64,000 nt of DNA. Origin: Halobacteriales archaeon YIM A00010. Its GTDB lineage: Archaea; Halobacteriota; Halobacteria; Halobacteriales; Haloarculaceae. Below, in pieces: positions 8,374-17,326 of this stretch (the first letter of the stretch is position 1; each line of letters begins with the position of its first letter). A program made the translations under genes and the position numbers. The stretch lies in NCBI GenBank assembly GCA_025041175.1, contig JAKCFJ010000002.1:558001-622000 (forward strand). Direction: 5' to 3'. Below the pieces are notes generated by a model, which had not been told where the DNA came from, made no database searches, and saw only the letters and a list, made by a program, of their open reading frames with translations.

Positions 8374-9978
8374 ATGCCTCCCGAAAGGCAGGGGAGCGGT
8401 ACGAACAGGCGTTCATTCATCAAGGCAGTAGTTGCGTCCGGCGGCGTCGTGGCTCTGGCAGGGTGTGGGGAGGATGCCGACCCGGTCTTTGCCGACGGCG
8501 GGAACGAGGACGCGGGCGACGCGCCCACGGGCGGAGTGCTCGATGTGGCGAGCGCGGACGATCCGGAGAACCTCGACCCGCATACCACGACGATCAACGT
8601 TGCGCAACTCGCGCTCGAAAACGTGGTCGAAGGGTTGTTCGACCTCAATGAAGAACTCGAAATCGAACCGCTGCTCGCGTCCGACTACGAGGTCAGCGAC
8701 GACAACCTCGTCTACGACATCGAACTCGAAGAGGGGATCCAGTTCCACGATCCCGTCGGCGGCGAACTGACCGGTGACGACGTCCAGTACACGATCGAAC
8801 GGATCCTCGATCCCGATTTGGGTTCACCACGGGCGGCGAACTTCGAGATGATCGACGAGATCGAGACGCCGGACGACTACCACGTCCGATTCGTCCTGTC
8901 GGAACCCTTCGCACCGTTCCTGATCGCGTTCACCGAAGGGGCCGGCATCGTTCCCGCGGACGCGGCCAACGAGGTCGATCTCCAACGGACTCCGATCGGG
9001 ACCGGACCGTTCAGTTTCCGCGAGTGGCGCGTCAACGAAGTCCTGGAACTCGAACGGTTCGACGGGTATCACAGCGACGGCCAGCCCAAATTGGACGAGG
9101 TGATCTTCAACGTCGTTCCCGAATCTTCGACCCGGATGACCCGGCTCAATACCGGCGAAGCCCACGTTATGTACGGCATTCCGTTCCAGAGCACCGACGA
9201 TATCGACGGTGGCACCGACACCTGGCTCGCCTCGGCTCCGAGCATCTGGAAGCAGTCGCTCTGGTTCAACACGAACGAAGAGCCGCTGAACAGCCGAAAC
9301 GTTCGACGGGCGATCAACCACGCCATCGACCGCGAGCAGTTCGTCCAGGGCGTCCTCTTCGACCGAGGACAAGCCGTTCATTCGCCGGTGCCACCGACGA
9401 GCGCGTGGAACGACCGCATCGATGGCGGTGAACCCGACGACCACGACACCGCTCGGGCCGAGGAACTCCTCGCGGATGCCGGCTACGATCCCTCCGACAT
9501 CGGCCTGACGATCAAGGCCTCGCGGACCCCAGGCCCGACGTTCGCGGACACGGCCACGCTCGTCCAGTCACAGCTCAGCCAGCTGGGGATGAACGTCGAA
9601 ATCGAAATCCGTGACTTCTCGACGTGGCTGCAGGAGGTCTGGGAGAGCAACGACTTCGAACTCTCGGTGGGGTCGTGGTCCGGGCGGATCGATCCCGACG
9701 GCTGGTACTACAGACAGTACCACTCGGACGGGGCGTGGAATCACTGGGGATTCGCGAACAGCGAGGTGGATCAGCTCCTCGAAGAAGGACGGACCACGAT
9801 GGACACCGAAGAACGGGCCGAGATTTACAGCCAGGTCGATCGTCTCGTCTCCGAGGAACTACCGATGGCCTATCTCTACTTCAGGGAAGACCTGACGGGA
9901 CTCCGCAACGAAGTCGGCGGATACGAGTCCACGCCGGTGAAACAGGCCTCGTTCCACGAAACGTATCTCGAAGAATGA
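8374..9978 (+). CDS. ABC importer solute-binding lipoprotein, SBP family 5
   Basis: A 534-aa substrate-binding protein of a Dpp/Opp-type importer. The N-terminus carries a Tat motif (NRRSFIK) and a lipobox ending ALAGC, so it should be exported folded and anchored by lipid. Family landmarks follow: a DPENLDPH-like stretch near residue 65, the HDPVGGELTGDDVQYTI segment (~125-140), IGTGPF (~208) and NVRRAINHAID (~310). It heads a run of nine same-strand genes ending in muropeptide-processing enzymes, so peptidoglycan fragments are a reasonable but unproven ligand. A 7-bp inverted repeat overlaps its stop codon. Confidence 0.94.
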   Translation: MPPERQGSGTNRRSFIKAVVASGGVVALAGCGEDADPVFADGGNEDAGDAPTGGVLDVASADDPENLDPHTTTINVAQLALENVVEGLFDLNEELEIEPLLASDYEVSDDNLVYDIELEEGIQFHDPVGGELTGDDVQYTIERILDPDLGSPRAANFEMIDEIETPDDYHVRFVLSEPFAPFLIAFTEGAGIVPADAANEVDLQRTPIGTGPFSFREWRVNEVLELERFDGYHSDGQPKLDEVIFNVVPESSTRMTRLNTGEAHVMYGIPFQSTDDIDGGTDTWLASAPSIWKQSLWFNTNEEPLNSRNVRRAINHAIDREQFVQGVLFDRGQAVHSPVPPTSAWNDRIDGGEPDDHDTARAEELLADAGYDPSDIGLTIKASRTPGPTFADTATLVQSQLSQLGMNVEIEIRDFSTWLQEVWESNDFELSVGSWSGRIDPDGWYYRQYHSDGAWNHWGFANSEVDQLLEEGRTTMDTEERAEIYSQVDRLVSEELPMAYLYFREDLTGLRNEVGGYESTPVKQASFHETYLEE

Positions 9979-9997
9979 ATTTCAAACAATAATTCAT
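9975..9997 (+). other. Inverted repeat between binding protein and permease genes
   Basis: ATGAATT (9975-9981) and AATTCAT (9991-9997) are perfect 7-bp arms around a 9-nt spacer, overlapping the stop codon of the binding-protein gene. Such hairpins between a binding protein and its permease often stabilise the upstream mRNA or partly terminate transcription. That role is inferred here. Confidence 0.45.
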
Positions 9998-10002
9998 CAA
10001 GC

Positions 10003-10947
10003 ATGTATAGATACGTCCTGAAACGGCTCGCTCAATACGTTCCGGTTTTGATCGGCGTCAGCGTCATTGCGTTCCTCCTCGTCCACGTTCTGAGCGGCGA
10101 TCCGGTGCGGACGATGCTCGGAACGGGCGCGACCGAAGAGCAAGTAGAACACGTGCGGACACAACTCGGCTTGAACGCACCGCTTCATGTCCGGTATCTC
10201 TCGTGGCTGGCCGGAGTGCTAGGGGGTGATTTCGGGAGGTCGATCATGAGCGGTGAGTCCGTATCATCGCTGATTCTCACGACGCTCCCGCGGACGCTCT
10301 GGCTCGCGTTCGGGGCGGCCGTCTTGTCGATCGGTATCGGCATCCCTGCCGGCGTCGTTTCGGCGGTTCATCGGTACAGCAAGTGGGATTACGGGGCGAC
10401 GCTGCTCGCATTCGGCGGGATCTCGATTCCCAACTTCTTCCTGGGAATCGTGCTCATCCTGCTCTTCGCGGAGCACCTGGCGTGGTTGCCCTCGGGCGGG
10501 TACGTGTCGCCGCTCGCGGATCCAGTCGAAGGGTTCCGACGACTGATCTTGCCGTGGATCGCACTCGGTACGGCACTCGCGTCGATCGTGATGCGAATGA
10601 TGCGGTCCAGCCTTCTCGAGGTGATGAACGATCAGTACATCGAAACCGCGACGGCGAAAGGACTGACGAGAGACCTCATCCGGAACAAGCACGCGATCGC
10701 GAACGCGTTGATCCCAACGGTCACGATCGTCGGACTCAACGTCGGGTACTTGCTGGGCGGCGCGATCGTGATCGAGGAAATATTCGCGATTCCCGGATTC
10801 GGACAACTGACGCTCAATGCCGTCCTCAACCGGGATTTCGTCGTGCTACAGGGGGTCCTCCTCGTGACGGCGTTCCTGTTCACGTCGGTGAATTTCATTG
10901 TTGACCTCGTCTACGCGTACCTGGACCCGAGGATAACCTACGAGTGA
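10003..10947 (+). CDS. ABC importer permease, DppB/OppB type
   Basis: A 314-aa membrane permease. TM1 follows MYRYVLKRLAQYVPV, and the post-TM1 block VLSGDPVRTMLG is typical of DppB. The ATPase-coupling EAA loop is visible near residue 210 (QYIETATAKGL). The C-terminus ends YLDPRI. The 24-nt gap after the binding protein and 6-nt gap to the next gene indicate one operon. With the following permease it would form the channel for the ligand delivered by the 8374-9978 lipoprotein. Confidence 0.95.
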   Translation: MYRYVLKRLAQYVPVLIGVSVIAFLLVHVLSGDPVRTMLGTGATEEQVEHVRTQLGLNAPLHVRYLSWLAGVLGGDFGRSIMSGESVSSLILTTLPRTLWLAFGAAVLSIGIGIPAGVVSAVHRYSKWDYGATLLAFGGISIPNFFLGIVLILLFAEHLAWLPSGGYVSPLADPVEGFRRLILPWIALGTALASIVMRMMRSSLLEVMNDQYIETATAKGLTRDLIRNKHAIANALIPTVTIVGLNVGYLLGGAIVIEEIFAIPGFGQLTLNAVLNRDFVVLQGVLLVTAFLFTSVNFIVDLVYAYLDPRITYE

Positions 10948-10953
10948 TAGAGA

Positions 10954-11838
10954 ATGACAACTGAGACGGAACGCGCTCGACGATCGGTGTTCGGATCCTT
11001 CCTGAGAACGGTCCGGCGTGACAAGCTGGCTCTCGGCGGAGCCGTTGGTCTCGCCGGGATTTCGTTCGTCGCCATCGTCACCCCGTGGGTGATCGGATAC
11101 GATCCGTCCACGACCAATCTGGCGCTCATGCTGCAGCCGCCATCGATGGAGCACCCACTCGGTACCGACAGGTACGGCCGAGATATTCTGCTCCGGATCG
11201 TCGTGGGCGCTCGGACATCGCTGTTCGTCGCTTCCCTCGGCGTCGGGATCGCCACCGTCATCGGCGTCGCCCTCGGTTCGATCTCCGGGTACTACGAGGG
11301 GGTCGTAGGCGAGAGCATCATGCGCGTTGCGGACACGGTCTTCGCGTTCCCCGCGCTTCTTTTGGCGCTGTCGCTGGTCGCAGTGCTCGGTCAGCACCAG
11401 TACAACGTCATCGTGGCCGTCGGGATCGTGTACTGGCCGATCTTCGCGCGTATCACGCGTGGAAGCGTCCTCTCGGTCAAGCAAAAGGATTTCGTGCAGG
11501 CGTCCCAATCGATCGGGGAGCGGGACTACCGGATCATCTTCGGTGAAATCCTCCCGAACGTGACGGCTCCGATCATCGTGCAAGCGACGATCAGCCTCGC
11601 AGTAGCGATCCTGCTCGAGAGCGCGCTCTCGTTTCTCGGACTGGGCGTTCCGCCGCCGGATCCGTCGTGGGGTCGCATGCTCGCCGAGAGCCGGGACTTC
11701 ATGACGCAGGCTCCCTGGTGGACGATCGCACCGGGGATGGCGATCGTTGTGACGGTTCTGAGTCTCAACTTCGTCGGTGACGCCCTTCGTGACGCACTGG
11801 ATCCCCAACAGGAGGACATGCTGGAGGACGAACGATGA
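10954..11838 (+). CDS. ABC importer permease, DppC/OppC type
   Basis: A 294-aa membrane permease with a short cytoplasmic N-terminus, the characteristic HPLGTDRYGRDI loop (~residues 68-80), and an EAA loop near residue 175 (QKDFVQASQSIG). FLGLGVPPPDPSWGRML near the C-terminus is also diagnostic of DppC-like subunits. Its stop codon overlaps the start of the next ATPase gene by 4 nt (ATGA), so translation is probably coupled. Confidence 0.95.
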   Translation: MTTETERARRSVFGSFLRTVRRDKLALGGAVGLAGISFVAIVTPWVIGYDPSTTNLALMLQPPSMEHPLGTDRYGRDILLRIVVGARTSLFVASLGVGIATVIGVALGSISGYYEGVVGESIMRVADTVFAFPALLLALSLVAVLGQHQYNVIVAVGIVYWPIFARITRGSVLSVKQKDFVQASQSIGERDYRIIFGEILPNVTAPIIVQATISLAVAILLESALSFLGLGVPPPDPSWGRMLAESRDFMTQAPWWTIAPGMAIVVTVLSLNFVGDALRDALDPQQEDMLEDER

Positions 11839-13058
11839 CGGCAGATCCCTCGATCACTTCGAACGGCGAATCGGAAGCCAAACACAGCCCGTCCGAACCC
11901 TTGCTCTCGGTCGATGGGCTCTCGGTACAGTTCCAGTCGCTCGATGGTCCGATCGAAGCGGTCTCGGACATCGACATCCGGATCAATCGGGGTGAGACAC
12001 TCGGTCTCGTGGGCGAGAGCGGAAGCGGAAAATCCGTGACCGCCCGAAGCATTCTCCGGCTGTTGGATTCCTCGGCATCTCTCGACGGTCGGATCCACTT
12101 CGACGATACGGATCTCCTCGCGTTGGACGAAGCGGAGCTTCGACCGATCCGTGGGAACCGGATCTCGATGATCTTTCAGGACGCGGGAGCCGCGCTGAAT
12201 CCGGTTTTGACGGTCGGGGATCAGGTATCCGAGACCATCCGGATGCACCAGGATATCCCGGGTGAAGGGATCTCAGGGGTCGAGCGAAACGCGCTTACGA
12301 GCCTGCTTCGGCCCACGGACTGGCCGAAGCGGTTCGAGGAATCGTGGGCGCGGACGATCGAACTGTTCGACAGGGTCGGCATCCCGGAACCGGACCGCCG
12401 CGCGTTCGAGTATCCGCACGAATATTCCGGCGGGATGCGACAGCGCGCGATGATCGCGATGGCGCTCAGCTGCCGTCCCGAACTGCTGATCGCCGACGAA
12501 CCGACGACGGCGCTCGACGTGACGATCGAGGCGGGGATCCTCGACCTGATCGAGGAACTCCAAGCTGAGTTCGGGACGGCAGTCCTGTTCATCACCCACG
12601 ACATGGGCGTGATAAACGAGGTTGCCGACCGTGTCGTGGTCATGTACGCCGGCAGGATCGTTGAGACCGGACCGACGCGAGAGCTGTTCGAACACCCCAA
12701 ACACCCCTACACCGAGGCGCTGCTCGACAGTGTTCCAACGCTCGATGGGACCGAGTCGTTGGACCCGCTCTCGGGGAACGTTCCCGATCCGCAGAACCGA
12801 CCGTCCGGATGCCCGTTCCGGGATCGCTGTCCGGAGGCCAACGCGGCGTGCGACGGCCGCTTCCCGCCCGCGTACGGGGTGCATCCCGAAGACGAACCGG
12901 CGACGGTGAGCGAACGGGGATCCACGACGGTTCCGGAACCCCGCCGGGACGGGTCGGACCACGCGACTCGCTGCGTGTTGTATGGGGATGTCGACGTGCT
13001 ACAGCACGAGCCGGGACTGTCAGGATCATCAACGGCCGAACCGGAGGGGGACAAATGA
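11835..13058 (+). CDS. ABC importer ATPase, DppD/OppD type
   Basis: A 407-aa ATPase subunit with Walker A GESGSGKS (~60-67), signature YSGGMRQR (~197-204), Walker B LLIADEPTTALD and switch His in ITHDMG. The oligopeptide C-terminal domain has a CPFRDRCPEAN cluster that may bind Fe-S as in DppD/DppF homologues. It starts within the upstream permease stop codon and ends with an ATGA overlap into the partner ATPase gene. An insert of ~25 residues between Walker A and the signature (around PTDWPKRFEESW) is longer than usual. Confidence 0.95.
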   Translation: MTADPSITSNGESEAKHSPSEPLLSVDGLSVQFQSLDGPIEAVSDIDIRINRGETLGLVGESGSGKSVTARSILRLLDSSASLDGRIHFDDTDLLALDEAELRPIRGNRISMIFQDAGAALNPVLTVGDQVSETIRMHQDIPGEGISGVERNALTSLLRPTDWPKRFEESWARTIELFDRVGIPEPDRRAFEYPHEYSGGMRQRAMIAMALSCRPELLIADEPTTALDVTIEAGILDLIEELQAEFGTAVLFITHDMGVINEVADRVVVMYAGRIVETGPTRELFEHPKHPYTEALLDSVPTLDGTESLDPLSGNVPDPQNRPSGCPFRDRCPEANAACDGRFPPAYGVHPEDEPATVSERGSTTVPEPRRDGSDHATRCVLYGDVDVLQHEPGLSGSSTAEPEGDK

Positions 13059-14155
13059 TGGCTAGCGGCGTCGGCAACCGCGAATCGATCGCACGAACCG
13101 AAAACGGTCAGGTGCTCGTTGCGGAGAGCCTCGAGCGGTACTACCAGTCGTCCGAGAGCGTTCTCGCATCGCTCGTTCCGGGCACCGGAACGAAGGTGCG
13201 CGCGGTCGACGGCGTTTCGCTCGCGCTTCGAGCGGGAGAAACGTTCGGCCTCGTCGGCGAGAGCGGGTGTGGAAAGTCTACGCTGGGTCGAACGCTGGTG
13301 CGACTCGACGAACCCACTGGCGGCATCCTCACCTACCGGGGAACCGACATCTCCGGGTCGTCGATGCGCGACCTTCGTCCGCTCCGGAGCGAACTGCAGT
13401 TCATTCACCAGGATCCCTCGTCCTCACTCAACCCGCGAAAGCGGATCGAAGGGATCCTCGAACGGCCGCTGGCTATCCACACCGATCTCTCGGGAGCCGA
13501 ACGATCCGACCGCATCGACGAACTCCTATCGCGCGTCGGACTCGAACCGGGTCGGCGGTCGAAGTATCCACACGAGCTATCGGGCGGTCAGCAACAGCGC
13601 GTGGAGATCGCCAGGGCGCTGAGCGTCGAGCCGAAGCTCATCGTGGCCGACGAACCGACGAGCGCGCTCGATGTCACGGTTCAGGCCCAGATCCTGAAGC
13701 TCCTCGAAGGGCTTCAGGACGACCTCGATCTGACGATGGTGTTCATCTCCCACGATCTTCGGACGATCCGGCACATCACGGATCGAATCGGGGTCATGTA
13801 CCTCGGTGAACTCGTCGAAGTGGGACCGACCGACGCGGTGTTCGAGTCCCCTTCCCATCCGTATACCATGTCACTGTTGCGATCGGTCCCGACCGTCGCG
13901 TCCACCGAGCGGTCACGGGTTCGGCTAGAGGGACAGCCACCGGATCCGGCGAATCCGCCGAACGGATGCCGGTTCCACACCCGGTGTCCGGTCGCACAGG
14001 CCGAGTGTGAGGTCGTCGATCCGATCGAACGATCCACCGGCAACGAACAGTTCTATCGGTGTCACTTCGGGACCGTCGACATGGATCAGGGGCGCGTCGG
14101 CGACCCCACGGAACGGGTTCGGGACCATCGAGAGCGCGAGGGGACGACAGAATGA
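13055..14155 (+). CDS. ABC importer ATPase, DppF/OppF type
   Basis: A 366-aa second ATPase subunit. Walker [10 protein letters not shown] (~66-74), signature LSGGQQQR (~173-180), Walker [18 protein letters not shown] switch, and the C-terminal CRFHTRCP Cys cluster are all present. The start is the ATG overlapping the upstream stop (ATGATG at 13055). It pairs with DppD as a heterodimer. Its last codons overlap the start of the beta-lactamase-fold hydrolase gene by 4 nt, which ties the importer to the salvage enzymes downstream. Confidence 0.95.
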   Translation: MMASGVGNRESIARTENGQVLVAESLERYYQSSESVLASLVPGTGTKVRAVDGVSLALRAGETFGLVGESGCGKSTLGRTLVRLDEPTGGILTYRGTDISGSSMRDLRPLRSELQFIHQDPSSSLNPRKRIEGILERPLAIHTDLSGAERSDRIDELLSRVGLEPGRRSKYPHELSGGQQQRVEIARALSVEPKLIVADEPTSALDVTVQAQILKLLEGLQDDLDLTMVFISHDLRTIRHITDRIGVMYLGELVEVGPTDAVFESPSHPYTMSLLRSVPTVASTERSRVRLEGQPPDPANPPNGCRFHTRCPVAQAECEVVDPIERSTGNEQFYRCHFGTVDMDQGRVGDPTERVRDHREREGTTE

Positions 14156-15261
14156 CGTTTCGCTCGGACGGTCTCGAGCGCGTTCGTACGCTCCTCGAAA
14201 GCGGAGTCAGCGATGTCTACAGCGGTGCAGCGCTGGCGATCGGCACCAGGGAAGTCGAAGAGACGTTCATCGTCGGCGAGCGCGAGGCAGGTGGCGAACC
14301 GGTCACGGCCGATACGCGGTTCGATCTGGCTTCGCTGACCAAGGCCATCGCCACGACGACCGTCACGCTCCGGCTCGTCGAACAGGGACGGATCGCGCTC
14401 GATGCCCCGCTCTCGGCGTATCTCGACCGGGTTTCGACGACCGATCGCGGGGCGATTCCCGTCCGATCGCTGCTGACCCACACGTCCGGTCTTCCCCCGT
14501 ACAAGTCGTTTCCGTTCGGGTGGGATTCTCGGGACGCGTTGGTCGAATCGATGTATGACTCACCGCTCTCCGTGCTCGCACCGCCGGACGAGCTGTACAT
14601 CTATAGCGATCTGAACTTCGTTTTGCTCGGGGAGATCGTTCGGACCGTCACCAACGACTCGCTCGCGACGGCGTTCGACGAACGCGTCGCTTCGCCACTC
14701 GGTCTCGACCGGACATCCTTTGGCCCACTGCCGGAGAACACGCCGGTCGCCGCGACCCGCGACAGACGATGGCGAAAGCGTATCCTTCGGGGAGAGATCC
14801 ACGACTACATGGGTGCGATCATGGACGGCGAGAGCGGGAACGCCGGGCTGTTCGCCACTGCCGGGGACGTCGCGACAGTCGCAACGATGCTGCTCAACCG
14901 TGGTTCGGTCGCTGGAACGCGAGTTCTCGCCCCCACGACCGTCGAGACACTCCGGGAGAACATCCTCCCATCGATCGACGAGCGCCACGGGCTGGGCTGG
15001 CGACTCGGGACCACTAACCGCCCCGCGACGGGGTGGAGTCGGGACGCGTTCGGACACACGGGGTTCACGGGAACGTCGGTTTGGATCGATCCGCGGACCG
15101 ATCTCTTCGTGGTTCTGCTGACGAATCGGCTCCTCGTTTCCGACGACGCTGAGCCGATCGCTCGACTCCGGACGCGACTCCACGAGGCGGCTCTCGCCGC
15201 GCTGGACGACCCGGGGAGGACGGTACAGACCGATACACCGACCGAAGATTCGAACCCATGA
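14152..15261 (+). CDS. Serine hydrolase of the class C beta-lactamase fold (AmiE-like candidate)
   Basis: A 369-aa cytoplasmic protein with no signal peptide. It has the class C beta-lactamase / penicillin-binding-protein active-site set: SLTK (SxxK, ~residue 61), YSDLN as the YxN box (~149), and HTG as the KTG-type box (~303). Bacillus AmiE (YbbE), which removes the peptide from N-acetylmuramyl peptides, belongs to this fold and lies in an operon with NamZ. The neighbours here (AnmK, NamZ, peptide-type importer) make an amidase or peptidase on muropeptides the best guess. The family also includes esterases, so the function is inferred from context. ATGA overlaps at both ends show tight coupling. 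Confidence 0.85.
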   Translation: MTFRSDGLERVRTLLESGVSDVYSGAALAIGTREVEETFIVGEREAGGEPVTADTRFDLASLTKAIATTTVTLRLVEQGRIALDAPLSAYLDRVSTTDRGAIPVRSLLTHTSGLPPYKSFPFGWDSRDALVESMYDSPLSVLAPPDELYIYSDLNFVLLGEIVRTVTNDSLATAFDERVASPLGLDRTSFGPLPENTPVAATRDRRWRKRILRGEIHDYMGAIMDGESGNAGLFATAGDVATVATMLLNRGSVAGTRVLAPTTVETLRENILPSIDERHGLGWRLGTTNRPATGWSRDAFGHTGFTGTSVWIDPRTDLFVVLLTNRLLVSDDAEPIARLRTRLHEAALAALDDPGRTVQTDTPTEDSNP

Positions 15262-16514
15262 CACGAGAACCGACGACTTCGACACGCGAGGAGACGAGCC
15301 CAGAAGAGCCTTCGAAACACCGAGCCGGCGTACGAGACGCGACCGACCGCGATCGGTACGTCGTCGGACTCATGGCCGGTACGTCGCTCGACGGGATTGA
15401 CGCGGCCTGCTGTCGGATTCGACGCGAGGAAGGTGGTCCGTTCGGGTACGATATCAGCATCGAATCGTTCGTGACGGTCACGTACCCCGAATCGATCCGC
15501 GACCGTCTGATTGACCTCTGTGAGGCGGATACCGGGCGCATCGACGAAGTGTGCCGACTGAACCGTTCGATCGGAGCCCTGTTCGCGAACGCAGCGGAGC
15601 GCTCCCTCGATCGTGCAGGAATCCAGCCCGATGACGCCGAAGCGATCGGAAGCCACGGACAGACGATCCGGCATATCCCCAGCAAGTCGCTGGGACCGAT
15701 GGACCGTCGGTTCCGATCGACGCTCCAGATCGGCGACGGTGCGACGATCGCGTTCGAAACCGGAATCCGGACCGTGTCCGACTTCCGGACTGCCGACGTT
15801 GCCGCGAGTGGCCACGGAGCGCCGCTTGCCCCGTTTCTCGACGCGACGCTCTTTGCCGACGACGAGGAGGCGAGGGTGCTGCAGAACATCGGCGGGATCG
15901 GCAACTGCACGGTTCTCCCCCCCGCCCCCGATCGAGACGACATCGTTGCGTTCGACACCGGTCCAGGGAATATGGTCGTGGACGCGATCGTGGAGATTCT
16001 CAGCGACGGGCATCGTACGTACGACGAAGACGGCAGACAGGCAGCCACCGGAACGCCCGACGACGGCCTTCTCTCCGAGTTCCTCGCTCACGACTACTTC
16101 GAGGAGGCTCCGCCGAAAACGTCCGGCCGGGAACAGTTCGGGCACGAGTACGCGCGGCAGTTCATCGAGGCGGGGCGGGAGCGTCGCCTGTCGAACGACG
16201 ATATCGTCGCCTCCTCGACCATGCTGACCGCTCGTTCGATCGCCGACGCCTACGAGCGATTCGCCGATCCGTACCCGTCGGAAACCTACGTCTCCGGCGG
16301 CGGAGTGTACAACGATACGCTCCTGTCGTACCTCCGTGAGGAACTCGAGTGTCCGATTGCACCGTTGGACGACCTCGGAATGGATCCGGACAGCAAGGAG
16401 GCGGCCCTTTTCGCGTTGCTCGCTGCGACGCGCCTCGACGACGTTCCGAACACGATCCCGTCGGCCACCGGGGCGAGCGAGCCGGTCGTCATGGGGGATG
16501 TGAGCGATCCGTGA
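15258..16514 (+). CDS. anmK: Anhydro-N-acetylmuramic acid kinase
   Basis: A 418-aa AnmK-family kinase, which hydrolyses the 1,6-anhydro ring of anhMurNAc and phosphorylates O6 to give MurNAc-6-phosphate. Signature blocks are present in order: GLMAGTSLDGID (~37-48), GSHGQTIRH (~132), QIGDG followed by SDFRTADVA (~160-180), GHGAPLAP, NIGGIGN (~213), FDTGPGNM (~234), TSGREQFG (~280), SGGGVYN (~340) and SKEAALFA (~378). It has an ~30-residue hydrophilic N-terminal extension relative to bacterial AnmK. It overlaps both neighbours by 4 nt. Levoglucosan kinases are relatives, so other anhydro-sugars remain possible, but the NamZ neighbour favours MurNAc. Confidence 0.94.
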   Translation: MTREPTTSTREETSPEEPSKHRAGVRDATDRDRYVVGLMAGTSLDGIDAACCRIRREEGGPFGYDISIESFVTVTYPESIRDRLIDLCEADTGRIDEVCRLNRSIGALFANAAERSLDRAGIQPDDAEAIGSHGQTIRHIPSKSLGPMDRRFRSTLQIGDGATIAFETGIRTVSDFRTADVAASGHGAPLAPFLDATLFADDEEARVLQNIGGIGNCTVLPPAPDRDDIVAFDTGPGNMVVDAIVEILSDGHRTYDEDGRQAATGTPDDGLLSEFLAHDYFEEAPPKTSGREQFGHEYARQFIEAGRERRLSNDDIVASSTMLTARSIADAYERFADPYPSETYVSGGGVYNDTLLSYLREELECPIAPLDDLGMDPDSKEAALFALLAATRLDDVPNTIPSATGASEPVVMGDVSDP

Positions 16515-17227
16515 TCCTCGATCCCGCAGCCGTCGACCCCGTCCGAACGCCGACGGGGTCCGTCAAACTGGTCCCTCCCGAGTTGATCGCGTTTGATTTC
16601 GATGGGACGCTCGTCGACCAGCGAGGCGGCTGGCTCTTGTTACAGGAGCTGTTCGGAACCCGTGAGCGAGGCAAGACGCTGAGCGAACGACACCGGGGCG
16701 GAGAAATCACCTTCCAGGAGTGGTGTGACGGGAACGTCGCACTGTGGGCCGAGCGAGGGGTCGAACGAGCCAACGTCGAAGCGGCCGCCGCCGCCGTCAA
16801 GCTCACGCAGGGTGCCACACCGTTGCTGGAGTTCCTCCACGACTCCCGACCGCCGTACGGGACGATCAGTGGCGGGATCCGGGACTTACAAACCGTTCTC
16901 GATCCGTTCGAACCGGATTTCCGTCTCGCTAACGAGCTACGCTTCGACGACGACGGTACCCTCGACGGTTCGACCGCTCGTGTCGGACCCGATCACAAAG
17001 ACGAGGTCCTGAAAACCCTCTGTGCCGACTACGGTATCGAGCCGAGTGATGTCTTCTACGTCGGCGATTCACACACCGATGTCGAGGCGTTCGAGGTCGC
17101 TGGCACGACGGTTCTCTTCGACCCCGATGCCCGACTCGACGAAGGGGTAGAGGAGGAGGTGGACATCGTTGTCGACGATCGGGACCTCGGTCGCGTGACA
17201 GCGCTTTTGCGGGGCTTGCTCGACTAG
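16511..17227 (+). CDS. HAD-superfamily phosphatase, SerB-like
   Basis: A 238-aa cytoplasmic HAD hydrolase with motif I FDFDGTLVD (nucleophile Asp29, acid/base Asp31), motif II Ser in ISGGI, motif III Lys in PDHKDEV, and motif IV GDSHTD. The helical cap between motifs I and II resembles phosphoserine phosphatase (SerB) relatives. The start is a GTG overlapping the AnmK stop codon by 4 nt. In this operon it could dephosphorylate MurNAc-6-phosphate, as MupP does in Pseudomonas, but MupP is a different HAD subgroup, so that is only a hypothesis. Confidence 0.88.
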   Translation: MILDPAAVDPVRTPTGSVKLVPPELIAFDFDGTLVDQRGGWLLLQELFGTRERGKTLSERHRGGEITFQEWCDGNVALWAERGVERANVEAAAAAVKLTQGATPLLEFLHDSRPPYGTISGGIRDLQTVLDPFEPDFRLANELRFDDDGTLDGSTARVGPDHKDEVLKTLCADYGIEPSDVFYVGDSHTDVEAFEVAGTTVLFDPDARLDEGVEEEVDIVVDDRDLGRVTALLRGLLD

Positions 17228-17326
17228 ACGCGTCGATCACGCCCCGGTCCGCGAGCGCTCGCCAGTATCCGAACGCTGCCCGGCGGTACCAGATGGTTTA
17301 TGATGAACGAACGCGCACACGTCGAC

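Noticed and set aside
10846-11808. 320-codon minus-strand frame opposite the DppC gene
   Set aside because: Composition (Asp/Arg/His-rich, no hydrophobic core) is that of an antisense frame in GC-rich DNA; the plus strand encodes a clear permease.
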